Shown here in pieces: positions 55,807 through 64,000 of a DNA stretch of 64,000 bases (positions are counted from its first letter, which is position 1; each line of letters begins with the position of its first letter). Both the position numbers and the translations under genes were made by a program. Origin of the DNA: Persephonella sp. IF05-L8 (GTDB lineage Bacteria; Aquificota; Aquificia; Aquificales; Hydrogenothermaceae); the NCBI RefSeq assembly GCF_000703045.1, contig NZ_JNLJ01000001.1, positions 186,001 to 250,000 of the forward strand. Direction: 5' to 3'. The notes beneath the pieces are model-generated. The model ran no database searches. It was not told the origin of the DNA and saw nothing but the letters and a program-made list of their open reading frames with translations.

Positions 55807-57891
55807 CTATTTACTACTTCTATAAACAGGTAATACATTTACTTTTACAGCTTTAAATCTTGCTGTTTTTACGAAGAAGTCTGCTTCATCTCCAAACAGA
55901 AAGTTAATTTTACTTTTTGCAAAATGAAAAGTTGTATATAAAGTTCCTTTTTTTAGCCACGGAACATACTCAATGTTTAGAACTTCTGACTTTCCATATT
56001 GGGATTTTAGAATTGCTTTCTGTGCATCATTGAGCCTTTCCCTATCTTCTTCGCTTACAAACAGCTTATCTTCATTCATTTTTGATATAAGAGATATACA
56101 CTCTTTAGTCTGGGCGGCGTTGTTGTAATGGATTAAGGCTCTTCCTGTAGTGAGATAGAAATCAGAAAATCCATCCTCTTCCAGTAGTTCGGCAACCATT
56201 CCCCGTTTTTCCCATTGTTTATAATGAAACTTTCCATATCCATCTGGTGTCCTGAATTTGTCTATATGCAGTATAGGAGTATCTTCTTCTTTAACAGGCC
56301 ATTGTAATCCCTTTAGCCTATTTTGTTTGAGTTTTTCATAAGAAGCTCCTGAAAATCTTTCTGGTGCTTCTTTTCTTACTTCGTTCCATACATCCTCAGA
56401 ATTTTTATAAAATGTATTTATTCCCATTCTTTTGGCTATTTCATCTAAAACCTGCCAGTCATCAGGCAGGTCTGAGTTTATAACAGGCTGAGATAGATGA
56501 AGCCTTCTTTCTGCATTCACATAAACACCTTCTTTTTCGTAAGCACTTTTTACTCCGAAAATAATATCTGCATACTCTGTAATCTCATTTGGAAATAGTT
56601 CATTTACAACCAAAAGCTCAAGCTGGTTTAAAGCTCTATGGATTTTATTCTGGTTAGGGTGTATATGGGCAATGTCCTCGCCTATGTTATAAATGGCTTT
56701 TATATTTCCTTCTAAGATTGCATCTATGATATCAGGGGTCATCAAACCTATTTCCTCTGGTGTCCTGTAATCAGGGTCGTAGTATGGCAGACAGCCCATA
56801 TCACAGGCACCCTGAACATTATTCTGTCCCCGAAGTGGCATAAGTCCTGCACCTTTTTTCCCGATATTTCCTGTTAAAAGGGCAAGATGAGTAATTGCCA
56901 TTACTGTATAACTACCATCTATATGCTCGGTAACTCCGAGCCCCCAGAGTATCATGGATTTTTTTGTGGCATACAGTCTTGCAACCTGACGTATTTTTTC
57001 TGGTAAGTCCTCATATCCTTTGATTTTTAGAAACAGGTCAGGGTCTGCATAAGGGTCATTAAGTATTTTTTCTTTATACTCTTCAAATCCTTTTACCCTT
57101 TCTTTTATAAACTGCTTATTGTAAAGATTTTCTTCTATAATAACCCTTGCCATCATATTCAGGACAAGGAGATTGGTTTCAAAGGGAATAGTGAGCTGAT
57201 AGGTAGCAAATTTTGATAAGGGTATCTCCCTGACATCTATTACTGCAAGGGGAATTCCTTCCCTGACCACATCCAGAATTCTGTTTGCCACAATAGGATG
57301 TGCTTCTGTTGTGTTTGAGCCTATCACAATTAAAAATTCTGTGTTGTAAATATCGTTAAATGGATTTGTTGCAGCACCTTCTCCGATAGTTGTTCTCATT
57401 CCCTTCAGGGACGGAGAATGACAGACACGTGCACAGTTATCAATATGTGGAGAACCTATATACCTTCTAATAAATTTCTGAAAGTAATAGGCACTTTCAC
57501 AGTTTGTTCGTGCTCCACCTATACCTGCTATTGCGTAAGGAGAATATTTTTCTTTAATCTGAGTTAATTTCCATGCAGCTATATCATAAGCAAGGTCAAA
57601 ATCTGCTTCATAAAATTTCTGGTCAAAATCAATTAGTGTGTTTAATCTACCCTTTATATAAGATGGGAAAAACTCCTTATTCTTTTCTATAAACTCCTTT
57701 TTTATTCTGGGTTTTTTTATCCTATAAGGAGAATATAGATACTCCCAGCCTTTACGACCTTTTATACATAGCTTTCCAAGGGATACTTCCCCTTCCTTTT
57801 TTGCAAAGGCTTTTATGATTTGACCATCATCAAGGCTGAAGGATATATCACAGCCTACACCACAATAGGTGCATACTGTATCTATAATCAA
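55807..57891 (-). CDS. Formate dehydrogenase alpha subunit (molybdopterin oxidoreductase, Cys type)
   Basis: Oxidises formate or reduces CO2 with a Mo or W bis-pyranopterin cofactor. 694 residues, about the size of E. coli FdhF. The N-terminal 4Fe-4S motif is Cys7, Cys10, Cys14, Cys42; the metal ligand is Cys157 with His158 in ARVCHSPS, a cysteine in place of selenocysteine. The start is TTG at 57891 with AAAGGAG upstream. No ferredoxin, cytochrome, chaperone or cofactor gene is adjacent, so its electron partner is unknown. No twin-arginine signal is present, so it is cytoplasmic. Confidence 0.88.
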   Translation of the reverse strand: MIIDTVCTYCGVGCDISFSLDDGQIIKAFAKKEGEVSLGKLCIKGRKGWEYLYSPYRIKKPRIKKEFIEKNKEFFPSYIKGRLNTLIDFDQKFYEADFDLAYDIAAWKLTQIKEKYSPYAIAGIGGARTNCESAYYFQKFIRRYIGSPHIDNCARVCHSPSLKGMRTTIGEGAATNPFNDIYNTEFLIVIGSNTTEAHPIVANRILDVVREGIPLAVIDVREIPLSKFATYQLTIPFETNLLVLNMMARVIIEENLYNKQFIKERVKGFEEYKEKILNDPYADPDLFLKIKGYEDLPEKIRQVARLYATKKSMILWGLGVTEHIDGSYTVMAITHLALLTGNIGKKGAGLMPLRGQNNVQGACDMGCLPYYDPDYRTPEEIGLMTPDIIDAILEGNIKAIYNIGEDIAHIHPNQNKIHRALNQLELLVVNELFPNEITEYADIIFGVKSAYEKEGVYVNAERRLHLSQPVINSDLPDDWQVLDEIAKRMGINTFYKNSEDVWNEVRKEAPERFSGASYEKLKQNRLKGLQWPVKEEDTPILHIDKFRTPDGYGKFHYKQWEKRGMVAELLEEDGFSDFYLTTGRALIHYNNAAQTKECISLISKMNEDKLFVSEEDRERLNDAQKAILKSQYGKSEVLNIEYVPWLKKGTLYTTFHFAKSKINFLFGDEADFFVKTARFKAVKVNVLPVYRSSK

Positions 57892-57982
57892 GATTTTTTC
57901 TCCTTTGGGAAAAGATGATTAGAAAATATTATATTGGAAGAATGAAAATAAAATATGATTTTTCTGATTGAAAGGAAAATAA

Positions 57983-58006
57983 AAAAGGGGCTTCAAAGCC
58001 CCTTTT
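57983..58006 (-). terminator. Terminator after bpsA
   Basis: AAAAGGGGC (57983-57991) and GCCCCTTTT (57998-58006), loop TTCAAA. On the minus strand it lies four bases after the bpsA stop with a T run. Confidence 0.88.
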
Positions 58007-58009
58007 GAT

Positions 58010-59086
58010 TTATGTTGTTGAGCCTTCTTCGTCTAAGTAAAGCTCTCTGAATACTTCATCTTTAATCTGCTCGTTTTCTCCTCTGAAACCTGGCATAGCT
58101 TCTATTCTGTACCATGCAGAACGATACCATATATCTGATGGTCCTTTGTTTACAGGTGCCACCTTCTGTGCCCTTGTTTCTTTGTGGTATTCCCAGTTCA
58201 TATATGCATTAAAGTCCTGAACAATATCTGTGATAACCATTCCGTAGTCATTTAATAAAGCCTTCTGGAACTGCTGCCATCTGTTTAGAGAAGAATCTCT
58301 CAGGGTTAATCCAAAGTATCCTGCTGAACCTTCCCCTTTAAGTGCAGCAATTCCTCTTGCAATAAATGCTTTAAATGCTTTAACTGTTTCTGGTGGGTCT
58401 GTTATAAACACATCAAAGGCACCTATCCATTCTTCTGGGAATGGATTTCTCAGGTCAAATCGGATTGCTTCAGCATTATCTATTCCAAGCTCTTTGAATA
58501 TTCTGTTATCAAAATCAATCGCCCTTTCATCAATATCAAGTATAAGAACTCTTCTTGCAAGACCTGTTAAAGCAACTGCAAGACCTGTAAGGTCGTCCTC
58601 TGCTCCCATTACAAGAATATCTCTGTTTCTAAGGTCTTCCCTTGAATCAAGGAAAAGAATTCTTGAGATTGTTGTTTCAGGGGTAACAGAACCCTGGTCA
58701 TACTCCTGAATAGCTTTTGGTCTGTCTTTTGCCAGCTCAACAAATGTTCTATACCAGTCTTTGTTAGCATAAAAAGGAATTCCTCTTCCTTCACATGCCT
58801 GACATGTGTAATCAACATAAGGTGGAATGTTTAACTCTTTTATAAGATTAAATCCCTTTTCTGTAATATAAAGCTCATCATTTTCAACTTTTACAAAACC
58901 TTCTTCAATAAGACCTTTTACTATTTCTGAGGCTGCTGGAACTGGAAGGTCTGAATAGTCAACAACTTTCCAGAAGTCTGATGTTACCTGCAGTGCAGCA
59001 AGAACCCTCTCAACGTTTCTTGGAATAAGCTTAATATTTGTTTTCTCAGTAGCTCTGTCAGCAATTTTTTTCAAAATTTCTGCCAA
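58010..59086 (-). CDS. bpsA: N4-bis(aminopropyl)spermidine synthase, BpsA type
   Basis: Adds two aminopropyl groups from decarboxylated SAM to spermidine to give a branched polyamine that protects nucleic acids at high temperature. 358 residues. An N-terminal winged-helix-like part (about 15-90) is followed by CQACEGRG (Cys95, Cys98), the GAEDDLTG SAM-binding loop (161-168) and the ITDPPET catalytic motif (Asp230). The family is restricted to thermophiles. The start has AAGGAGG upstream and lies 12 bases after speE. Confidence 0.93.
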   Translation of the reverse strand: MAEILKKIADRATEKTNIKLIPRNVERVLAALQVTSDFWKVVDYSDLPVPAASEIVKGLIEEGFVKVENDELYITEKGFNLIKELNIPPYVDYTCQACEGRGIPFYANKDWYRTFVELAKDRPKAIQEYDQGSVTPETTISRILFLDSREDLRNRDILVMGAEDDLTGLAVALTGLARRVLILDIDERAIDFDNRIFKELGIDNAEAIRFDLRNPFPEEWIGAFDVFITDPPETVKAFKAFIARGIAALKGEGSAGYFGLTLRDSSLNRWQQFQKALLNDYGMVITDIVQDFNAYMNWEYHKETRAQKVAPVNKGPSDIWYRSAWYRIEAMPGFRGENEQIKDEVFRELYLDEEGSTT

Positions 59087-59098
59087 TTGTTTACCTCC

Positions 59099-59932
59099 TT
59101 AAGATTTTTTTATCATATCCTGAATAAATTGCGGCAGTGCAAAAAGACAAGCATATATGCTATCACAAAAGTATTTAGTTTTCAATTGCTTAACCCTTTC
59201 TGTATTTCTGGTGGTATCGGTTATATCTATGAAATCTGAAGCTATAGTAAAACTCCACATCCCTGATGGATATGTTGGGACATAAGCCAGATAAACACCT
59301 GTATTTCTAAATACTTTTCTTATCTGGGATACTGCATTTTTAAAATAATTTTCCTGTAATATAGGGGACTCCGTCTGGGCAACCATAATTCCTTTGTCTC
59401 TGAGAGACGATTTTACTTTCTTATAAAACTCCTCACTGAAAAGCACCTCAGAAGCTCCAACAGGGTCAGAGGAGTCCATTATGATTACATCGTAATAGTT
59501 TTTTCTTTCTTCTAAGAAAGTATTTCCATCTTCTATAAATATTTTTACTTTAGGGTCTTTTAATTTTTCTGATATGGTAGGGAAGTATTTTTCAGAAACA
59601 ATGATTACTTCTTCATCTATCTCACATAAATGAACCTCTTCAACAGATGGGTGTTTTAAAACTTCTCTAACTGTTCCTCCATCACCACCGCCTATAACAA
59701 GCACTCTTTTCGGCTCTGGATGCATAACCATAGCAGGATGTGCCAGCATCTCGTGGTAAATAAACTCATCTTTCTCTGTGGTCTGAACAAGCCCGTCAAG
59801 TATAAGCACTTTCCCAAACTGTGGTGTGTCTAAAACAACTATTTCCTGATATTTTGATTTAATTTTTTTAACCTCATCTGCCTTAATTGTGAGGCCTACG
59901 CCGTCTGTCCAGTATTCAGTGAACCATATCAA
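59099..59932 (-). CDS. speE: Spermidine synthase (aminopropyltransferase)
   Basis: Transfers an aminopropyl group from decarboxylated SAM to putrescine or agmatine. 277 residues. Motifs are YHEMLAHPAM, GGGDGGTVREVLKHP, HLCEIDEEV, IIMDSSDPVGASEVLF and YVPTYPSGMWSF. It is between the M16-like gene and bpsA in an operon. In some thermophiles the homologue prefers agmatine; the sequence does not settle that. Confidence 0.95.
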   Translation of the reverse strand: MIWFTEYWTDGVGLTIKADEVKKIKSKYQEIVVLDTPQFGKVLILDGLVQTTEKDEFIYHEMLAHPAMVMHPEPKRVLVIGGGDGGTVREVLKHPSVEEVHLCEIDEEVIIVSEKYFPTISEKLKDPKVKIFIEDGNTFLEERKNYYDVIIMDSSDPVGASEVLFSEEFYKKVKSSLRDKGIMVAQTESPILQENYFKNAVSQIRKVFRNTGVYLAYVPTYPSGMWSFTIASDFIDITDTTRNTERVKQLKTKYFCDSIYACLFALPQFIQDMIKKS

Positions 59933-59945
59933 TATTCCAAACCTC

Positions 59946-61220
59946 CTAAGGTTTTACGATTACACATCTATATCCTGTTGGGATATATTTTTTCCATGTT
60001 TCAAGTATCTGTTTTTTAGTAACTTTATTTATCTTCTCTGGGTATTCTTTATCCATCTGATAACCTAATCCAAGAATTTCAAACCAGCCTATATACCATG
60101 ACTGTTTTGCTCTTGTCTGGTGTTCCATAAGGAAATGACCTATGATTTTTTCTTTTGCTGTTTTAATTTCTTCATCTGTAATTCCATTTTTTATACTTTC
60201 AACAACCTCTTCTATTCCTTTAACAGACTTTTCTGTCTTTTGTGGTGCAGTTCCAATATAAGCAATTAACCTTCCCATATTTTTTCTTGTTGGGAAAAAT
60301 GAACCTACTGCATAGGCAAGGCCTCTTTTCTCCCTAAGTTCCTGAAACAGCCTTGATGTAAATCCATCACCTAAAATTCCGTTTAGAACTTTCATAGCAA
60401 AATATTCCTTATCTAAAGCTGTTGGGGCTTCATAGGCAAACAAAATTGTTGATTGTGCACCTTCCCTTTTTAATGTTTTACATTTTTTTCCTTTTAGTCT
60501 GTAATCATAATGGGGGAATTTATACTCCTTAACAGGCAAATCAGTTAAAAGGCCTTTCAGATATTTTTCTGCTTCCGAATAAGAGATATCTCCCACTACA
60601 GAAACAACAAACCTTTTACCATTTAGCAGCTGTTTCCATCTTTTCTGGATATCTTTAATAGTTATTTTTGAAACATTCTCCTCAGTTCCCATAGGAGAAT
60701 ACTGATAAGGGGTGCCCTTATACATTTCTTTTCTGAGTGCATCAAAGGCATAAGAAAATCCTTCTTCCTTTTTGGCTTTTATCTGGGCAATAACATTCCT
60801 TTTTTCCATCTGAAGTTTATCTTCAGGAAATAGAGGGTTATAAATCATATCCTTTATTACTTCCATTCCCTTTTGAAAATCCTTTACCCGTAAAGCAAAC
60901 TCTATTGTTGAGTATTCCTCTCCAACAGAAGTTGATATATATCCTCCGCTATCCTCAAAAACTTTGTTTATCTGGAATGCAGAAAAATTTTTACTACCTT
61001 TCAGGAGAAGTGCCAGCGTTAGATTGGTTAGACCTTTTTTTCCTTCTGGGTCTTCTACTGAACCCCCTTTAATAAAAATGGTTCCAGCAATAATCCCTTC
61101 TCCCTCTGTCTGTTTAAATAAAATAGTTACACCATTTGGCAAAATATTTTTAATCACCTTTTCCTCCCCAAAAACTGGAAGTATTAATAGAAGAAAAAAC
61201 AGAAAAATTCTGCGAGCCAT
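59946..61220 (-). CDS. M16 peptidase-like protein lacking zinc ligands
   Basis: A 424-residue protein with a signal peptide (about 1-18, ending VFG) and both M16 half-domains. The position of the catalytic HxxEH reads Asn66-Leu-Thr-Leu-Ala70, so both His and the Glu are lost. The second half keeps the RGLAYAVGSFF segment with the Arg/Tyr pair typical of the non-catalytic subunit in two-protein M16B enzymes. It is probably the inactive partner of a catalytic M16 elsewhere, in the periplasm. First gene of the run to speE and bpsA. Confidence 0.85.
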   Translation of the reverse strand: MARRIFLFFLLLILPVFGEEKVIKNILPNGVTILFKQTEGEGIIAGTIFIKGGSVEDPEGKKGLTNLTLALLLKGSKNFSAFQINKVFEDSGGYISTSVGEEYSTIEFALRVKDFQKGMEVIKDMIYNPLFPEDKLQMEKRNVIAQIKAKKEEGFSYAFDALRKEMYKGTPYQYSPMGTEENVSKITIKDIQKRWKQLLNGKRFVVSVVGDISYSEAEKYLKGLLTDLPVKEYKFPHYDYRLKGKKCKTLKREGAQSTILFAYEAPTALDKEYFAMKVLNGILGDGFTSRLFQELREKRGLAYAVGSFFPTRKNMGRLIAYIGTAPQKTEKSVKGIEEVVESIKNGITDEEIKTAKEKIIGHFLMEHQTRAKQSWYIGWFEILGLGYQMDKEYPEKINKVTKKQILETWKKYIPTGYRCVIVKP

Positions 61221-61334
61221 TAATCCACCTCAAAACTTGAAAAATCTTAATTCTTAACAATATTTAATCAATTAAACCATAGTTATGTGATAATATTTAT
61301 TTTAAATCATTAAATCTAAAAAGGGGTGTGAAAG

Positions 61335-62663
61335 TTGTTTGAGCTTTTAACAGAAAAATTCAGCAATGTTGTTGAAAAATTAAAAAGGGTAAAAAAACTT
61401 GATGAAAAAACAATAGATGAAGCTCTTAAGGATATAAGGAGAGCTTTATTAGAAGCTGATGTAAACATAGACGTTGTAAAACAGTTTTTAAATGATGTTA
61501 AGCAAAAGTTAGTAGGTCAGGAAGTAATAAAAGGTCTTAATGCTGGTGAAACAGTAATAAAACTTATATACGATGAGCTGCTGAATATCTTAGGTGAAGA
61601 AGCACCTCTCAACAAATCAGAAAAACCCCCCACAGTTATAATGCTTGTTGGTCTTCAGGGAACAGGTAAAACAACAACAGCAGGTAAGCTTGCAAGATGG
61701 CTTAAATCAAAGGGATATGCAGTTGGAGTAGTATCAACTGACGTTAGAAGACCGGCAGCTGGAAGACAGCTATGCACACTTGCAGAAACAATTGGCGTGC
61801 CTTGTTTTATAGATGAAGAGGAGAAAGACGCTGTAAAACTTACAGAAAAGGTAATCCAAAAAGCTAAAGATGCAGGTTTATCTCATATAATCCTTGATAC
61901 AGCCGGTCGTCTTCATATTGATGAAGAATTAATGGATGAACTTGTAAAAATAAAAGAAAAAGTCCACCCTGCAGAGATTTTATACGTAGCAGACGCAATG
62001 CAGGGTCAGGATGCTATAAACACAGCAGAAGAATTTCATAAAAGACTGGGACTAACAGGTGTAATCCTCACAAAACTGGATGGTGATGCAAAAGGTGGTA
62101 TAGCCCTTTCTGTTAGAAAAGTTCTGGGAGTTCCTATCAAATTTATCGGTGTTGGAGAAAAAATAGAAGATTTTGAACCTTTCCATCCTGACAGAATAGC
62201 CCAGAGAATACTTGGGCTTGGTGATATTCAAACATTAATGGAAAAAATGCAGGCTGCAATAGATGAAGAAAAAGCTCAGGAAATGGCAAAAAGAGTTATG
62301 AATGCCGAATTTACCCTTGATGACCTGAGGGAGCAACTCCAGATGATTAGAAACCTGGGACCCCTTGAGAATGTGCTAAAAATGATACCAGGAATAGGCT
62401 CAAAAATAAAAGACCTTAAAGTTGATGAAAAACAGTTTATAAAAATAGAGGCAATAATCAACTCAATGACCCCTGAAGAAAGGGCAAATCCCCACATAAT
62501 TAACGGAAGTAGAAAAAGAAGAATAGCAAGGGGTAGTGGAACAACAATAATGGATGTAAATAGAGTGCTGAAACAATACAAAGAAATGAAAAAAATGATG
62601 AAAAAATTCAAAAAATCTGGTAAAATGAAACTTCCGTTCAATATGCCTAATTTACCATTTTAA
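61335..62663 (+). CDS. ffh: Signal recognition particle protein Ffh
   Basis: SRP54 GTPase that binds signal sequences and 4.5S RNA. 442 residues. G1 GLQGTGKTTTAGKLA, DTAGRLHIDEELM, TKLDGDAKGG and a methionine-rich M domain (about 300-440) with the SGSRRRIARGSG-like stretch GSRKRRIARGSG. The start is TTG at 61335 after AAGGGGTGTG; no ATG fits the conserved N-terminus. It heads ffh-rpsP-khpA. Confidence 0.97.
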   Translation: MFELLTEKFSNVVEKLKRVKKLDEKTIDEALKDIRRALLEADVNIDVVKQFLNDVKQKLVGQEVIKGLNAGETVIKLIYDELLNILGEEAPLNKSEKPPTVIMLVGLQGTGKTTTAGKLARWLKSKGYAVGVVSTDVRRPAAGRQLCTLAETIGVPCFIDEEEKDAVKLTEKVIQKAKDAGLSHIILDTAGRLHIDEELMDELVKIKEKVHPAEILYVADAMQGQDAINTAEEFHKRLGLTGVILTKLDGDAKGGIALSVRKVLGVPIKFIGVGEKIEDFEPFHPDRIAQRILGLGDIQTLMEKMQAAIDEEKAQEMAKRVMNAEFTLDDLREQLQMIRNLGPLENVLKMIPGIGSKIKDLKVDEKQFIKIEAIINSMTPEERANPHIINGSRKRRIARGSGTTIMDVNRVLKQYKEMKKMMKKFKKSGKMKLPFNMPNLPF

Positions 62664-62683
62664 AAACAGGAGGTAGTGAAAAC

Positions 62684-62935
62684 TTGGTAAGGATAAGACT
62701 TTCAAGAGCTGGAAGAAAGAAACACCCAGTTTACAGAATGGTTGTAATGGACAGCAGAGCCCCAAGGGAATCCAAGTATATTGATTATATTGGAACTTAT
62801 GACCCAATATTAAAAACTGGAAACATAAATGTAGAAAAAGCAAAAGAATGGCTTGCAAAAGGTGCACAGCCTACAGAAAGAGCATTAAAAATATTAAAGC
62901 AGTTTGGCTTAGAAGAAGAAACAGTAAAATCTTAA
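62684..62935 (+). CDS. rpsP: 30S ribosomal protein S16
   Basis: 83 residues. VRIRLSRAGRKKHPVYR, RESKYIDYIGTYDP and WLAKGAQPTERALKIL are signatures. The start is TTG at 62684 after AGGAGGTAGTG. It is second in the ffh-rpsP-khpA set; rimM and trmD, often next, are not present. Confidence 0.98.
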   Translation: MVRIRLSRAGRKKHPVYRMVVMDSRAPRESKYIDYIGTYDPILKTGNINVEKAKEWLAKGAQPTERALKILKQFGLEEETVKS

Positions 62936-62969
62936 ACTGAAACAGAAAATCTAAACGGAGGGAAGTCCG

Positions 62970-63209
62970 ATGAGCAAACTACAGGAACTGGTAGAGTTCG
63001 TGGCAAAATCTCTGGTAGACCACCCAGATAAAGTGGAAGTTAAGGAAATTGAAGGAGAGAAAACAACTGTTATTGAGCTTAAAGTAGCTCCTGAGGACCT
63101 TGGAAAAGTTATTGGAAGACAGGGTAGAACAGCAAGAGCTATCAGAACATTACTTGCTGCTGTTGCAAGAAAACAAAATAAAAGAGCAGTATTAGAAATT
63201 TTAGAATAA
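62970..63209 (+). CDS. khpA: KH-domain RNA-binding protein KhpA
   Basis: 79 residues, one KH domain with the GxxG loop in [13 protein letters not shown]. It binds RNA with a partner (KhpB or Jag) in other bacteria and is usually next to rpsP. The start follows GGAGGGAAGTCCG. A terminator hairpin follows. Confidence 0.95.
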   Translation: MSKLQELVEFVAKSLVDHPDKVEVKEIEGEKTTVIELKVAPEDLGKVIGRQGRTARAIRTLLAAVARKQNKRAVLEILE

Positions 63210-63217
63210 TAAATAAA

Positions 63218-63240
63218 TGGGGCTAAAAGCCCCACTTTAT
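63218..63240 (+). terminator. Terminator after khpA
   Basis: TGGGGC (63218-63223), loop TAAAA, GCCCCA (63229-63234), then CTTTAT. Same core as other terminators here. Confidence 0.8.
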
Positions 63241-63275
63241 AAACATAAATATGGGGGAGATTTACTCCATATAAA

Positions 63276-63569
63276 TTAAATTTCTGTTAAATCGTAGGGA
63301 GAAATTTCAACCTTATTTATCTTTGATTTCAGCCATCTTGCTATTTCAAAAAGATTTTTAAATTTAGAGAATTAGGTAAGAAGTTTTTTCTTGGGAAATA
63401 TTTACTTTTAAAGCAGTTAGCTTCTTACTTTACAAAAGTTCTGCCCTCTTTACAGACTTATATTGCCCCTCTGGTTCGCTGTATCCTTCGGAATAAAAAT
63501 ATCAAACCCTTTTATCCAATTTTTTAAAAGATGAACTTTTGCGGGGTTTATCTGTAAGGAAAAAAGGTT
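63276..63569 (-). pseudogene. Possible decayed gene remnant, two coding-like fragments
   Basis: The 390 bases between khpA and tsaE hold no intact gene. On the minus strand a stretch 63450-63569 reads, without stop, a protein-like segment of about 39 residues containing SLQINPAKVHLLKNWI and then FDIFIPKDTANQRGNISL before a stop. A second stretch 63276-63371 reads KNLFEIARWLKSKI and ends ISPYDLTEI. They are in different frames with stops between. It could be a degraded gene downstream of tsaE; chance is not excluded and I recognise no family. Confidence 0.3.
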
Positions 63570-63600
63570 TCAGACAGTTATTTTAATTTTCCTGTTTATT

Positions 63601-64000
63601 TTAACTATAAAGTGTGAAAATACATTCTTTTAGATAGTCTGCATTTATAAAATCTATATTAAACAGCCTTATTTCATCATTTTCAACAGATATCTTGATA
63701 AAAATAACCGGTAAGTCTGTATACTGGCTTAACTCATTTTTTAACTCTTCATCTGCCCACTCAACAATAACAACCCCGTTTCCAAGAACATCTGTAAAGT
63801 CAAAATCTTTTACCCTATACAAATCAATATGATACACAGGAAACTTTGATGTTTCATACTCATTCATAATTGAAAATGTAGGAGAATTAACCTCGTCTTC
63901 TACAGAAGGGTCTATAGAAGAAACAAGATAACGGGTAAAAGTGGTTTTTCCTGCAGCCAGATTTCCCTGCAACAGTATTATTTCATTTCCTTTAAGGCAA
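63601..64000 (-). CDS. tsaE: tRNA threonylcarbamoyladenosine biosynthesis ATPase TsaE, 5'-partial
   Basis: P-loop ATPase partner of TsaB/TsaD in making t6A in tRNA. The frame is open to the window edge (LKGNEIILLQGNLAAGKTT), so the true start is outside; a TTG at 63972 is internal. The Walker A GNLAAGKTTF, the NSPTFSIMNEY motif and the YHIDLYRV segment are family hallmarks. The C-terminus is complete. Confidence 0.93.
   Translation of the reverse strand, partial: CLKGNEIILLQGNLAAGKTTFTRYLVSSIDPSVEDEVNSPTFSIMNEYETSKFPVYHIDLYRVKDFDFTDVLGNGVVIVEWADEELKNELSQYTDLPVIFIKISVENDEIRLFNIDFINADYLKECIFTLYS

Overview
The window is a compact, AT-rich bacterial chromosome segment with about 65 protein-coding genes on both strands, short or negative intergenic distances, and no prophage, insertion sequence, CRISPR array, rRNA or tRNA that I could find. 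Gene content suggests a thermophilic, chemolithoautotrophic member of the Aquificales, most like the Hydrogenothermaceae (Persephonella or Sulfurihydrogenibium type). The reasons are a branched-chain polyamine synthase of the BpsA type (a thermophile marker) beside spermidine synthase, two aconitases, PEP synthase, a stand-alone formate dehydrogenase, a beta carbonic anhydrase and many TTG/GTG starts. The taxonomic call is an inference from proteins, not from a marker RNA.

Layout. 0-11.8 kb: the end of dapD; carbonic anhydrase coupled to a ZIP metal transporter; on the minus strand gcvH, a GcvR-like ACT protein, def, an orphan FliK-like/FlhB-C-like pair and an AMMECR1/MEMO pair; on the plus strand yggS, nfeD, a YbdK-type glutamate-cysteine ligase with no normal start codon and a gamma-glutamyltransferase; then ftsY. 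11.9-21.3 kb: an envelope set (small exported protein, OmpA lipoprotein, DUF2227-like protein, M50 protease with CBS domains), cinA, a membrane diguanylate cyclase, then argH-MNT-HEPN-HAD-small exported protein-cmk. 21.4-33.3 kb: a BioC-like methyltransferase, mtnB-mtnD-fabI, DUF815 ATPase and gatB, then ahcY-MNT-DUF465-ilvD-metK-degenerate GGDEF protein.

33.3-43.9 kb (minus strand): a pilMNOPQ type IV pilus operon continuing into a cysteine-rich lipoprotein and dihydrolipoamide dehydrogenase, then a glyQ-glyS-ppsA operon. 44.1-55.3 kb: pbp1A-trpB-lipoprotein-rlmN, an exported nickel superoxide dismutase, and acnB and acnA as separate units. 55.3-64 kb: a 527-base AT-rich gap with a strong stem-loop, formate dehydrogenase, an M16-like protein-speE-bpsA operon, ffh-rpsP-khpA, a gap with coding-like remnants, and tsaE running off the right edge.

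Functional threads. S-adenosylmethionine economy recurs: metK makes SAM, ahcY clears S-adenosylhomocysteine, speE and bpsA use decarboxylated SAM, and mtnB and mtnD return methylthioadenosine toward methionine. Central carbon metabolism is represented by acnA, acnB, ppsA, carbonic anhydrase and formate dehydrogenase, with gcvH and lpd as possible glycine-cleavage partners. Surface functions are the pilus, OmpA and PBP1A sets. The most unusual items are the signal-peptide nickel superoxide dismutase, the YbdK gene whose conserved N-terminus precedes any ATG/GTG/TTG, the orphan FliK/FlhB pair, an M16 protein that has lost all zinc ligands, and the structured gap at 55.3-55.8 kb. I did not find one system that is clearly novel.
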